Position numbers and translations under genes: made by a program. DNA of 64,000 bases from Blastobasis lacticolella. Its lineage: Eukaryota; Arthropoda; Insecta; Lepidoptera; Blastobasidae. The stretch lies in assembly GCA_905147135.1 (NCBI GenBank), contig LR990057.1, forward strand, positions 6,882,001 to 6,946,000, given 5' to 3'. Below, piece by piece: positions 36,401-51,400 of this stretch. Each line of letters begins with the position of its first letter. The stretch's first letter is position 1. The notes under the pieces are model-generated. The model made no database searches, was not told the origin of the DNA, and saw only the letters and a list, made by a program, of their open reading frames with translations.

Positions 36401-39400
36401 TTTCTTTCACTAAAATAATGATACATTATCACTGAATAACATTTTTATCCCGAGAAAATAATCGGCTCCCGGGGGAAAGTTTATTGTTTGTAAAGATCCG
36501 AACTGCGCGCGGGTGAAAGCCGTGGAGAACAGCTAGTATATTATATAGTGTAGGTAATAGTTTCAGATGTTGGGTGCCCTCCATCCCAAATTATTGAATT
36601 AATTTGACCGCCGCACGGTATATTATTGAAACTTGGTAATAATTAATCAGTGAAAGTATAGAATTTTTTTAGGGTCTATTTATAAATTGTTTGAAATAAC
36701 GAGAATTCGCTTTTCTTTGGCAATATACTGGTACCATAGAAGGACGTTATTTATTATTACCATTACGATCAACTAGAACAACATAAACATAAGTACGGGA
36801 AAGTAAAATTATTTATAGGTTCGAACAACGTAAATGAAGGAGACTTATTCCGAAGAGCGTACGTAATTAAATTGTTTAGGTCACTCGTAACATTAAACGT
36901 TTTACGTTTGCCGCAAATATGGAATTGGCCCGTAAGAAAGCGTAAGTGGTCCCAACCGGTTTTTGGGCCAGATCACCGAGTTGAATATCAACTGAGACAT
37001 ATCGTGGAAAGCGCGTGTGCACCGCCGACGACTTTCGCCGCGTGATGATCCCCTTCGATATGACCCCGCCTCTAATGGCCTTTTGTACCTTTTGTGTGGT
37101 TTTGCCCACCGCAACCGAAAGACACGACTCGGCGGCACGTACGGGCCGCCCAAAAAGATCGCCACGATGCAAGCAACCGATAAGTGTGCCGTTAAATTAT
37201 CAAGATTAGATTTATAGGTAAGTAGGCGGCGCTCCCGTGGACAAAGGCTTCCACAAAAAGAACAAGAGCGGGAATTCATTAAGTCTCGCCGCGCCACAAT
37301 GCGAGCTTCCAAACTCTAAGACTCACCAGAAAAGGTTGTTGATAACGACACTGATTAGAACAAAATGAACGGTTGTAGTTAGTTTAAGCTTTATGAGTGT
37401 AGTCGCCCGATTAACGGCGAAATGTTGAGTAATAGCCGCAAGAACGGCGCGCCACAAAAAACTAAGGTTGCCATTACATTACGGCGCGAACTAATCAGTT
37501 CCCGAAGTGGGGCTACAAAAACTACATCTTCATTTCGAGTAATAACGGCCACTAAGAAAATAAATAACACCGCCACTCTCGTGTATGTATAATAATGATA
37601 TTGATGAGGAAAAAATAGTAGCACAATAGAGATGCGTTGTGTAGCGGGGCGCATCCGGCGGAGGCCATTGTCGCGCCATGGTCGGCCACAGAAGCCGCAC
37701 GATCTTATACCATTCACGGCGAAATTGATACTTAAACGGGGTGATCTCACCCGAATTATGTCGACAGGGACCCATTATTCGACCGCGGCATTGATTGACG
37801 CGAATGAGCCGCAAAGTTTCGCCAAATGAACGCCATTAGCCCGGTATGAATCACGCGCATACATTACGAATTACGAAGCAACTTTTTCAGTCACCGATTG
37901 GCGTGGAGAAACTTGGACGCTGAACGAAATATGCTATTGACACGCGTCAAATTTCCACGCTTATTTAGGCCAGTGGCTACTGGAATACCGCGATTTATCT
38001 GGCACCCACAATGAAGACATAACGTAGAAGCCTGATGGACGTCGCGTGACTCCCCTAATGAGCGCCACTTCAAGTGTAATGGCACGATTTGTGCGCGCGC
38101 GCCGCTAATCAACCCGCAGGTGATGTGACTCACTACGGTAATCCGCTAAAACTACGCAAGCATTACAATCGATACAGTCACGCCTGTCGCACGTCACTCC
38201 GTCTGTTTGTATCGTACAGATAAATTAATTGCAATACATAATCAACGGAAATGCCATTGTGATTTAAACGTTGACGTTTGCTCTGATAAAATGATGTGTA
38301 ACGCCTGTTAAGCCGTGCACGTGAATCCACAATCAGAGCGAGCGCAAACAATAAAGGGTAATGGAATGAAATGGTCTGAAATGTATAATTTTGGCCGCGG
38401 CGGCGTCGCTAACCCATCATTACGAGCTCGGTAGGGAGCTCCGGGAAATAGCTACCACTATTTGTATTGCACAATGGTCATTGGACGTGCTAATGTATTC
38501 AATACTTACACGTGTTAGCAAAGTAAACTATCTGTGGAGAATACATTTTATCACTTTATTCAATAAAAATGAAAATTGAATTTTAGAACTTTACGGTTCG
38601 TCCTAGTGTTCGTCATGATTAAATTATTCACGGGTAATTTCGATTTTTATTTATAGGTATTAGTTATACCGCCGCGGCCTTGTGATGTCCGGTATAGAAG
38701 CAACCCCTCGACTGGATGTGGTAAAAGGCGACTAATTTTATTTATTTAAAATTAATGCACTGTTACGTACAACGGAGTACTTAAAGCTTCATAGCTTTAT
38801 ATACCAGTCAACCGGAGAGCTGATGGTGTGACAAATTCAGGGTGGTGTCATATCATAGAAACACACATAAACATAACCACTAATTAAACATAGTTCAAAC
38901 GCTGTATGCGTCGCCGAATACTGGTCGAATAAAGTGTAAGTCAGAGTTTAGTCCATCGACTCGATAAGTAGAAGGAGAAGAACTAAGTGGGTTTGAGCAA
39001 ATTAACAAATTTTCACAAACCATGATTGATAGATTGGTACCTACCTATACTTAACAAATCCAGCAGTGGTCTGTTAAAGGGCTGTTGTTGGTTTGGAGGT
39101 TGGTATGGCCTGGGAAAGTTTCAAGGAAGTTTATATTTAGGTGTACACTTAATGTAAACCTAAGATATTGGAAAGTTACCTACCATTAGGGACGCGCATG
39201 GTATCGCTCCATCAGTCTGTGACGTACCTACATCAATTTAGTTTCAATCAAACTCATCAGAATACTGCTCTTTACCTTTTATGGGTACATCGTCAAATAT
39301 TCAAATATTCGAAATCCTACTCAACTATTGCACGAGCCTTTATCTAATAATAATGTTATTAATTTTTATTTTAAAACCATAGGATACATTTAATAAGAAA

Positions 39401-42400
39401 CCGAAAGACTTAAAAATTTCACGTAACTTGATAATTAAGTGCTATTTTTATATAGAAATTATGCCTCTAAACAAGCTCGACGCTCATCTAGATCCTAAAT
39501 AATATGGAAACAGGAAAGTGCACATTTAGAAGAACACATCAGTTTAAACAGCGCAGAGTAGTATCGACGCCGAACACAAGTCGCCAGAGCTGTAATGATG
39601 TGAAGCTAGTCTCATACAATGTCGAGCAAAGCGTATCAAAGTGATATCCCACATACCGGGACTCGACAAACGTCGCATAGCTTTGTCGGAACCGTTGAAG
39701 GCATTTTAACGATACCACAACAATGGTGCACCGTTAGTGCACCGGCAGCTAGGAACTTAAAAAACGTTTTTTAATTAAATTACTAAGTAAGTGTTCGTGG
39801 AAGGCAATTTGCTACTGGCATATAAAGAGTAAAAACTCCGACTGCTAAATAGTAACACATTTTAGGTCCATAATGCAACTTTGTACCCTATTGTTAGGTA
39901 CAATAGGGAACAAATGAGTTATGCTGTAGACTTGGAATTTTTATTCACGACTCGCTTTCTACTTAAAACATACCTAAGTAATTAGTCTGTAAATAAAAGA
40001 ATAGTACAAATACAAAATATATTGGACAAAAGAAATGTTTACAGTAGTTTGATTGTTATAAGTTTTGGTGAGTTCATAAATCGGTTATCTTGGGCACTAG
40101 GACAAACCTGTATTGTGAGGGCCGAGGTATCTGAGGAAACAGGAGTAGAATGAGAGTATCAAACTTACATTGTGTGTTCAGTGGAATTAGAAAATTTATC
40201 AAAAAGTTTCTAACTACCTAGGTTGCGGACTGCAACTGTAGGGAAAATACTTTAAAATGCATACATATTATTTGTAAAATCAATTGCAGACTGTACGGAC
40301 CCTCCAGCACTCATTTAATTCAAATGTACTTTACCCATGTCTAGGTATGATTTCCGGGAAATGTGTACCTCCATGTGCCACCGGCTGCAGCTTGCGCTTG
40401 CACAGGTTTTTTAAGCGGGAATTAACCCCAGTTCCAAGTAATTGGCTCAGCTTAACGGACTCACTTCTTACTTAGATGTGTGATGGGGTTCATTAGCAAG
40501 AAAATGTACTCCATCATGGAGACACGTTTGTATCTCATCTCGGTTGGTTTTGCCATGTCTAGAATGTTTGTACTGTTATTGATTGATATCGACGTCTAGC
40601 TCATTAATGTCCAGTGGATTTTTTACCAAACAACTTGCAAAATAAAACAAATGTAATATCTGAAGTATAAGCCTGTAAGTCCGATTTTATGTAGCAAGAA
40701 TTTAATAGGTAGGCATAACTTACCTCCGCAAAATACCAAACCCTTTTAAATACTAGAAACAAATCTTCAACTCTTGCATTCACAACGACTTACAGTGTCG
40801 AAAATTACACCTTATGAGTGCAATTTTACATGCCAGGCATAAAATTATAAAAAAAATATCGCTCTAGCATTAAATCGGACAAATAATATCCTGTGAACCG
40901 CAACACGATCTCTATCATAGGGCACCTAGGGCCGTTCATTGTCGGGAGGAAAAGGAGAAATGGTTGCCATCCGTGAGCCTCAAGGGATAAATCCAGATCG
41001 TATCTCGGTTTAGATGGGGCATTTATTTATGCACACGGCCAGTGCTCTGTTCTAACAATCCTAGCAGCACATAAATTGACTAAGGAAATCGTATAACCGT
41101 CGTCAGACTTATGGCATATTTCAATAAGCTACGTGAGATTGCTTTACGATTTAATGTTTTGATATAAATTATAGTATTTCCTTCGTGATTGTTAATTTTA
41201 GGAATATCTTCTACTTCGGCATTGCGCTTATAAACTATTGAAAGCCCGATAGCTAGATAGAAATATGGTACAGATGCCGATCTATACCTGTGAATTTATA
41301 ATTTACCCCTATATAACCCTCTTACTGTAAGACATATGTTATCTGAACGAGTAACAATATTTTAATTACATAAATAGAGTCATTAATTGGCTGGTTTTAG
41401 GTCCCGCGGAAGGCCCAAGAAGCGATGGATTGACATCGCCGAGTCGGATGCGAGAGCTAATGGCTTACGATGCAAGGATGTCCAAGACCTTGCGAAACGG
41501 AGGAGAATAAGTCAAAAAGCCGGACCTGGCAGAGGCCGGTACTGACCGCTCGGATAATTAATTACAATAAAAAAAAAGTATAGTTCCTTACGACACAACC
41601 TTAAATACGTATAAGAACTACAGTTAATTCTCTCCGCTACGCTCAAGACGTACCTATTTATTCATACAATGAAAACACTCATATCAGTAGTAGTTGGAAT
41701 TATATCCATGCATAAACTCTTCGACTGTTAAAATAAAGTATCATCATAAGGAAATTATGATCACAATATCCCCGCAGGGGGTAACGTAAAGCTAGTTATT
41801 AGTAAAATGACCGTAAAGAAAAGGCCCGTCCAGTAGTAAAAACTTTACCCGCATAAACGAGAAATGCAATGACGCACTCCCACTTCGTTTCACATACACA
41901 CTCTTGTCCCCCATCTCGCTAAGTGGATGCAAAAAACTGAAAGTACGATCCTCGTGAGAGAGCCATTATCGGATTCATCGTGTAATCGTACCACTTGACT
42001 GGCCAGGCGTCACGTCGGCAGCCGTAGCATGTGCAACATTTCATATGAAAATCAAAATTTTAAATTTTTTAAATTGCCTGCTATGGATAAAATAGTTTTA
42101 AAGGAAAAAGGATTAACTAATATTTTAAAATCCTGACTAGCAAATCGCTCTAAAAATTCGTCGGGGGCTGCCAGTGCCATATTCTGTTCCTATGTTCATA
42201 AATTAGAACTTCACAATCCAAAATTTGTATCTAGTTCTAGGGCCATATTAGTTCCAATGGGAATGACAGTCCTCGACGGATTTTTTGAGCAGGGCTTAAA
42301 ACATTATTTAATCCCTCTTCCTTTACAACTATTTTAGCAGGTTTTTTTTTATTAATTTAATATTTAGATTTTGGTTTTATTTTATTATATTATTAAGTCT

Positions 42401-45400
42401 TCGATTGCAATATTAACAGGAAATTGGTCTGAAATGACAGCTTTTGAATGTAAAAAGCCGCATCGAATTCAGGTTAGTAGTTTGTTAAAACATGTTTAAG
42501 AACCTGCTAAATGCAAAAAATTGCATCGAGATCGGTTCTCATCTTGGAGCTCATTAGCTCGTGTCTCAAAAACCGTACCTTCCCAAACTAAAAAAATAAC
42601 CTAAAGAGAAATTGCACGGTCTTGTTAATACTGTAGGTACACAAAATGTTCTTGCTAGCACTGTCGACGTCTGCGCAGCCGTAGGCTCGTCTTCGAGTTT
42701 TACTTACAGTAACAAGATGTCAGTGAGACTGACTTGTAAGAAGGATTAACTATAATGAAAAGTCTAGGAAGCATAGTCGCTACACTTATTCACCAGTGAT
42801 TTAATTAAATGAACTCAGTGTAGGTACTATAGAAGAGAGTAGGTATGTAATAACAAAATAGACGTAACTCAAAATATATATGCCCAAAATAAAGCCTCTA
42901 ATGTTACAAAGAATCACTTACCTATTCCTGAAATAAATATCTCATTAAAATTATTGGACAGACCTTGGACAAAATTACGAACTTTTTGCTGGCTCCTATG
43001 ATTTATAATTGTAGTCGAAATAATAGGCATAATAATAAAGAGAAAAAAGTCTTATTTTGTTACTATTATGGCTATAATAAAGGAAATACGTTTTTGTGAT
43101 TAGCGTGTAAAAAGTCTACTTAGCATGCGTTCCCGTAACGACATTTTAATGGTTCACGGTAGCGCTGATGCGACGACAGCTCGACAAAGCGCGGGTAATG
43201 ATGTTGCCATTGAAATCTTATATTGAAAATTGTTATCACTAGATAACTTCCTAGCAACTTCCTGGTGGTAGAGAACCGCCGGCGACGCCGCTCCGTTCGT
43301 GTATTGTAAAATTCTGTGAACCCGCAAGCATTTCCAAGCAGTATAATGTTAATACGAGTACCAAGACATAACAAAGTAAAGCGCAAAAATTTTAAGCGCA
43401 GTTTAATGTCTACTACTCGGACCCGGCGAGACTTCGTTCGCATGGCGTCCTTCCTCTACATACGCCTTATCCCTACCTACTCTTTTTTGTTTCTTGCCTA
43501 TGGTTAATAAGCAAGAAACAACAAAGAGTCCTCTTGAATCACTCTATCTATCAATCTATCTATTGTTGAAAACCGCATTAAAATCCGTTGCGTAGTTTAA
43601 AATATGTAATCGTACATAAATAGACAGAGGGCGGGAGGTGACTTTGTTTTATACTATGTATACGTATCAAAATTTGATTTGATTTATCGACACGTTAGGG
43701 AAACATTGCATTTAATTACATTTGTATTGATTACTTTTAGATTACGTAAAATTGCAAAGGTCGCCGTGAAAAGCAGATTGTCACGGTAAATATGTGTATG
43801 TAAATCAATTTATTGTATAAAATAGAGGCCACCTTAACTAAAACCTATAACTAATGAATCTGAACATGGTAAGGGCATGAACATGTGAATGCTTAGCTCT
43901 CGTCGCCAGTGTATTTATTTAAATAATTTGACGATAGTCCACTTGAAATGTTTGTTTTTCTCACTTCCAGATAAAAGTGGGAACGCTTAACGATTTTATA
44001 TTTTTGTTTCTCTATTGTTGATCAGGACGCATCGAGACGAACGGTCTTCAATATTGATTTTTGGCATGCAAAATTCAATATTTTAGCGCTTGGCGCTGAT
44101 TATGAATTAGAAAACGATTGAAATGTTCACGCTGAAAATCATAATTTAAAACTCGAGACGAGCAGTTCAAAAATAGGGCGACAGGTGTTATTATTATAAC
44201 TTGTGTATGAGCCAAAAACTGTCTGTTTTAATACAAACAACCTTAAAATCAAATAATTCAGCCGATGGCCTATCTGGCCCGCAGGCATAATACAGCGGTA
44301 ATTCAGTAAATACCTATGCGCAGTTCGATGGGTTAACCGATACACGGGCGGGCTAACGAGATACCAGCGGACAGAATGTTCGACTGGAATTTAATTCTAT
44401 TACTCTGGTACTAGCCCTGGTGAGTTTCCCGGGTTTAATAAGTCACTGGAATTTGCACCGAATACTGTTCCCTCAGAGTTCAAAAGAGCCTATCGAGGGG
44501 TTTTCCCTCCGCGAAATCGTTTTCGTACCCTGTTATGCCCAACTGGCGGTTTTTGCTTACGCGGAATTCGAGGCTCTTTGAACTGCCTGGATTGGATTGG
44601 TCAAAGAATTTTTGCAATCGGTTCAGTAGTTTCGGTGAATTTGCATAGTATTAGCTATTAGCATTCCTATAACGACCCGCACCGGTTAGGATTAAAAATT
44701 CGATCGGTGAATGAAACTGGAATTTTTCCTATTTATAATATTAGATCCACTACTCCGCATTGCATTATAAATTACAATGAAAAATAACTATGGTTTCGTA
44801 AAAGGAAAAACAATTCCTTCACCAAAACTGAGTACTAACTAGGAAGAATAATTCTTTCATCGAAACCAGTTAAGTACCATCCGATTCGAACGCGGCCGAA
44901 AGGCAAGAAAATTAGTTTGCAAAGATTTTAACTAACAAAAGCAACAAATCAACAAACAGATGCAAATAACAGATTACGAGATATTACTGTGATATTAGAG
45001 GGTGACATAAAATAGTAATAGGTACCATAAGTACATAAATAATATTATTAGAGGGACAGTGAATATTGCGAGTTTGTGTGTATGCGGAGAAAAATCTCCT
45101 CATGAATCCTTTACTCTTTTACAAACAAAACATAAATAACAATATTCAAGCGACTGAATTTGTAATATTGATCCAATCTGGTCACGTTCCCCGTAGTTAC
45201 GGAGGTCAGACGGCAGTCGCTCTACTGTAATTACCTGATCTGCCAAATCCTGGATCCTGGTCAAGCCAGATCCCGGGACCTCGCGCGCAAGATCCATCCG
45301 GGATATTGACGCCAAGATGATTATGATTAAATAACAAGATCCCATGGTACAGCGCACGCCAGTGAATACCGCGGGGGACGGCTAGTTTAGAAATAAAGAT

Positions 45401-48400
45401 AAGCAGGAAATCTTGTTTGTATATTGTTATAGATGCTATGCAAAATGAGGTACTAGACTAGATGATGTATCGCGTTTATGGTACTTCTAACAATGTGGTC
45501 TGAAAATGTTTCGAGGAAGCTATCTAGCGCGGAATACTGCGCTGTACCGGGAATTTTCACGAGTTCGAAATACAGAGATGGATTACGAAAACTTGAGAAG
45601 TAATTACGTGAGAAATATAAGACACCCGGAAGTATACAGTATACAGGGCGTAATGTTGTGACCAAGCGATTATTCCCGGGTGCCCTGGTGGATGAAACGA
45701 CAACAATAACACTCTCGATAGCCGATTGGCACCCCGTGAAGTTATACCTATTATTATATACTAGCTGTTCTCAGCGGCTTTCACCCTCGCCTTTTCCGCG
45801 GGAATCTATTATTTGCTCGGGATAAAAAGTAGACTATGTTAACGTAGCATTTTATTAGCAAAATAATTTTTAAAAACGTTCCAGATCTGTTTGAGTTTAT
45901 TCATTACAAACAAAAATTCAAACATGAACCGGATTACTTAAAAAAATGGTTCATACGTTGATCAAACGTTGAACGGTCGTTTAACGAGTGTGTAACTATA
46001 CAAGGCTTATTTTGACATATGCAAAAAAATTCTCTGACCCGGAGACAACCCGCCCTTGTTGGAATTGGCATGACATTTCAAAATGGCGAGTTATACAGGG
46101 CTTATGTCAAGTTACACAAGGTCTATAAAGTAAATACGAATGTTTTGTCTTTATAATATTAGTATAGATTAACGTTTACGTACAAACTGGTTGAACAGCC
46201 TTGGTAGCCAATTGGTATCTATTATTATTATTGTTAGACACAAAACCCCCTGAGTCCGTCCAGTGCCGCATCTGCCCGCGGTAATGACACGGAGGCGTGA
46301 CTCGGCGATCGTCGCGCGGTACCGTACGCGGCCGCAGCCCTGCTTCGGGGGACTCTGCGGTTCGCGTTTTATTATGGCTAGAGACGGATAACTCACCAAA
46401 ATGTTTCGGGTCGACACACCAACTGTGACTTTTTAAATTTAGGTTTAGGAAAATACCTAGTGGTTTTTCATACAAAAGAGTTCAACGCAGCTTTCGGCGG
46501 TAGCGCGCCCCCGTTGATACGCCTCCCCCAATTTTGAGTGCGGGTTAAACATATTTTGTAGGGTTTCGTACCCGAAGAGTGAACAAAGAACATCTATATG
46601 TCACAGGGCAATACATTTAGAACCGTAATAGGAAAACAGCATTTGAAATGTTCGTAGTAACGTATTTCTATGGCCGCTATGTTAAATAATAAAAAATAAA
46701 GGACTTTTGTGTGGGGACTACACAAAAGAAACTTCATCTTTCATGTTTTTTTCGGGATCGTAAGAACGCAAAGCTTCTTTGTATGTAAATGCGACCTAGT
46801 GCTTAAATACAAATAATACAACAAATAATAATAATTAGTCAAGTGTGAGTCGAACTCTGTTTTAAAAATAGCTTATAGGTATAAAATAATATATAAAATA
46901 ATAAAAGCCAATATTTAAATAAAAAGCCAACGAGACGGCTTTACAATTCAACTCAAAATTTTGTAGCCAAAACAGTATAGGACGCGCCTAATTAGCTACC
47001 ATCATACTTACTATCGTGACTGCATTTAAACGAGTTACTAATAAGTAACGTTCTAAAAAAGTTACGCTCTGCTTTAATACATTTAGGAGTAAGTTAATGC
47101 ATCTGGCACAGGAACTGTACGGCAGCGTTACTCATCTCTATTGCCGTTGTTCTTTATGTCTATGGACCTGCCGTGTACTCGTATACCGCGAACACGGGGC
47201 ATCCTGCACGAGTTCTCATATATGTGTTCCTAGCCATCCATAAAGTATGTATACTTTTGTACATTTTAACGGGCCCTCGTGCGCGAGAGCACAACCGGGA
47301 TATTAACGCCAAGATGATGATGATAATCACTTTTGTACATTGTAACCACCGACGTAAAAAGAGGGATGTTATACCTAAGCGTGTCGGTCTGTTTGTGACA
47401 TCGGAGTTTCATTAAGATCGATTCAGTAGTTTAGAAGTACATGAGTGTATGTATACTTGATCGTGGGTTTTCTTACTTTTACTGTCAGTTAGGTTACTAT
47501 ACTGTATGATCTTCTCTGATCTGCCAATCCTGGATCATGGCTAAGGCGAACCCTGAGCCCTCATGCGCGAGAGCACAACCGGGGCGCTGTCCTAATTGGC
47601 AACGGTCGTGCGACCATAGTCGTGCGACGGGCGGTTTTGAGGTCTCCTATTGATCGGGCACGGTCCGTCGTATAATCATGGTCGCACGACCTTCGCCGTT
47701 TAGGACAGCGCTTAGATGATGATGATGATTTAATTAGTATATACAACTTATTTAATTTAATGAGACTAGCAAAATCATAAAGGTACACACGTACAAATTA
47801 TCCTATGGACGAGGCGCCTTATCACACTTATTCTTCTTATAACCTCAACCTCTGAACGTTAAGATTATGTCTACCACATTCGCTATGCTCATAACACTCA
47901 TAACATACTGTGTCTGATGTGGATATAAGATTTATTATATTTTGCAATCTACTTAATACCATAGTTAATACAACTTCACACGTGCCGTTTATTTATCATA
48001 TTCCTTGTTAGTTATTTAGAAACGAATGGTTTGACGTCGCTGTCTAAAATATGCACAAAGTGAATAGTTTTATCTCATCATCGCATCACCACACCCATCG
48101 GCGAATCATCGAGATCGTTACAGTTGCTATCACATAACCTGGCACGTTAGAAAGTGATCTACGTAACAAACTCCTATATTTAGGACGGCATTATAATGCA
48201 GCTTTAATGACATCTCCGATGGGGACAACAAGATATTTGTGATCGCATAAAATTCGTTGCGCAACGCTGACCATCTAAATGCCTAGTGTGGGGACATGGG
48301 CGTCATTGTTTCCGCATTGTATGGAGATTGAGATTCTAAATTCCGATTGGCGGAAGCGAAATTAGAGTAGTTTCGATTTGGTTTAAGTTTTAGCTGTTAC

Positions 48401-51400
48401 GTCTACACTCTCTAGCGTAGCCCTTCTAACATCTTCTCAATTAAATATCTTCCGCAATAAATATATATCAATCGCATTGCTCTGCTTTCCCCAATTAGTT
48501 ATACGACCAATAGAAAACTCAAGCGATTAAAATATTCAATTAGATATCATCTGGTTTCTAAACTAACCCTGGTAGAATTCTACACGTTGAAAACCTGTGT
48601 GATCAAACACGTTACATGTAGTGGTCAAACAAATCACGTGAGATAATGCAATATTTACAGGACACGCCGCATGTGTGATCTATACTCTATACTAATATTA
48701 TAAAGTGAAAATATATGGTTGTTTGTTTGTAATGGATGATTCCAAAAACTAGATACTTAACCGATTTTACATTTAATATTCTTTCACCTATAGAAGGCTA
48801 CTTTATTAACGAGTAACTACAGTTTTTCCCAAAATTCAATGTGCTGCCCACGGGAACGGATGCGAAATGTGTAACCAAATCTTACGCGGGCGAAGTCGTG
48901 GGCAAAAAATATAGTAGTTTTACAAAAGAAGCCCCTTCAAATAAAAACATCGCTGCCAATCTCTTGATACTAGATTGGCGCTAAAGTCCGACTCGTGTAG
49001 GCTCGTCAGTGCCCAAGATTGGCTGATACCACACCGTGTTCGGTTAAATGGACACGATCATAGAGCTCTAGTATCCATCACGCGTCCTCCACGAAAGGGC
49101 CGCGGGATCTATTCAAATAGCGGCTGAGCCCGGCGCGGGCCGTGTCATTACAACTAGAACTGGGAACTTGGGAACCCACCGCCTATAGTGATCGAGTACA
49201 GGGTGAGGTAAGAGCACTACGAATCCGGGAATATATTGCCCGAATACGAAGTGGCTATTTCAATGTTAGCATAAAGCACTTGATTTAAAATTCTATCCGA
49301 TTAAGTTGTCACATAGCATGAAAAGTAGCTGAATTCCCTTATTATTATAGATCAGTGCGCGATTACGACGTGAGAATGCCGAAGACCGGACGAAGTGGAG
49401 AAGAAAGAGTCAGAAAGCGGACCGTGGTAGAAGCCAAATGCTATAATGATAATGATGATAGGGCGGTATCCCCCATTACTGCGGCGCACGTCCGACCTGT
49501 AAAAAAGGGAACCTTGTACTGAAAGCTAAAACTTATTTGTATGAAATGCGGTGTGCATTTGATGTATGTATTTTTTTTGTATCTTTTTTGTTAAAAGTGA
49601 TGCTTTTGTGTGCACTACCTGTCTGTTATTATAATCCTGTGCTTCTCGCCATACCAAGGTTGTCTGGAAGAGATCACATTAGTGATAAGACCACCTTTTG
49701 TACTATCTACCATCTTTTTTGTATCTATATTTGTGTTCTCTGGTGTGCAATAAAGAGTTTTGTATTGTATTGTATTGTATTGTGCTGCAGGAAATGTACT
49801 GATTCTACACCTACTAAGTAAACACATCTCGAAGTTCTAAATTGTATTGACAAGCTAATATAAGCTAGATTCGGCGTGTCTGTCTGCAAATCGTGATGTA
49901 CTCAGACAGATTATTTGATACGGAGGTTTTAATTCGGCTAGGTTAGGCGAAAGCGCCGAGGAGCAGTCTGTCGGTCTGTCAACTCAGGGTCATGTCTATC
50001 TCTCGAAATTACATGACCAGGAAGATCTCGATAGGCCAACTCGACGGTCGATCCACGATACGCAATCAAAGACAGCAACAACACACCGCACAGCACAATA
50101 ACAGCTCCAGTTGAATGAGGCCGGAACGTAAACTACCCGAAGACTAGCAAGGAACAGGCAGAGCGCCCTGTATAGGCGGGGTGAACGACCGCTCTTTAAG
50201 CATACAATGGACAGTACAGCCGCGGCTGTTATCCGAGTCCTTTAGAGAGCTGGACGAGGATCCGCTTAAACACAACAGACGGATAAGGCGGTTGCCGCAG
50301 GCCGTGTTGCACTTGACGTGCCCATATACTATAGCTTCAGTTAGTATTCATATTCCTTTATAGCTATAAGTATGACTATCAATCTATTTGTATGGGTAAT
50401 TTAATTATGTAGTTCAATTGTGATTTAGACGATAAATCTTGTACTCTTCGTTTGTATGCATTGCGCGGGAGGGATTGGACGATGCTGCTAAAAGCAGGCA
50501 TGCATTTTTTTTATGTATATACTTAGATTAACCAGGCTTTTGCCCGCCATCTCACCGATGATGGAGCATGCCGATTCACTCTACATATAACGTAGAGTTG
50601 GGCATACACACAGTGATACATACGACAGGTAATAATTGGAATGTACCACATAGATGATGTGGCTGTTTTTACAGTGTCATGCTTTAATCATTTCTAGAAA
50701 GGTATACCGTCACAGCCATATCCCTATACATTAGAAACGTAAGAAATCTTTATAACCCGCTAAGAAGAGCAGTTAATGAAAGGGCATCGCAAGCCCAGCA
50801 CAAACAGCACAGGTAAATCACCTATCTCTCAGAAATATACTTACTCATGTTCTACATACTGACAGACAAACGTGATTTATGAGGTTCTCAATAATTTCTT
50901 GAGTATTGAAGATGGTAAAGCAGGTTATGTGTGCCCTCGTAAACTCCACAAATGAGTGCTCGTACATGCTGCGCTTGCGCAAGTGGTGTCAAAATTTATA
51001 TGATCGTGAATATGTACTTATCTTCTCAGTCTTCGGCACTTTGAACGTAAAATGTTACAAGTATCGGCCAATAATGCACATCGGCTAGTCCGGCTTCGTA
51101 GAGCGTCGTCTCTGTCGCTCGCGTGTGAGTAAATACGTAGCCTAAACTCGCCGATGTGCATTATTTATATCCGACACCTGTAAGAGAAGTGCGCTTCAAC
51201 CTTATAACCCTTAGGCAATGAGAGGGGTGTTATACGAGTGTATCTGTGTGCCTGTCTCTGGCATCGATAGGTCCCGAGTTGGCACAGAGCTCCTGAAAAA
51301 TGTAAAGGATTCCTTTGGCAACAATTTTAATAACATAGTTTCCTCAGGAGAGAATTTTAAGCGGGTGAAATTCTTGCTATAACGTCTATTACTAAAACTG

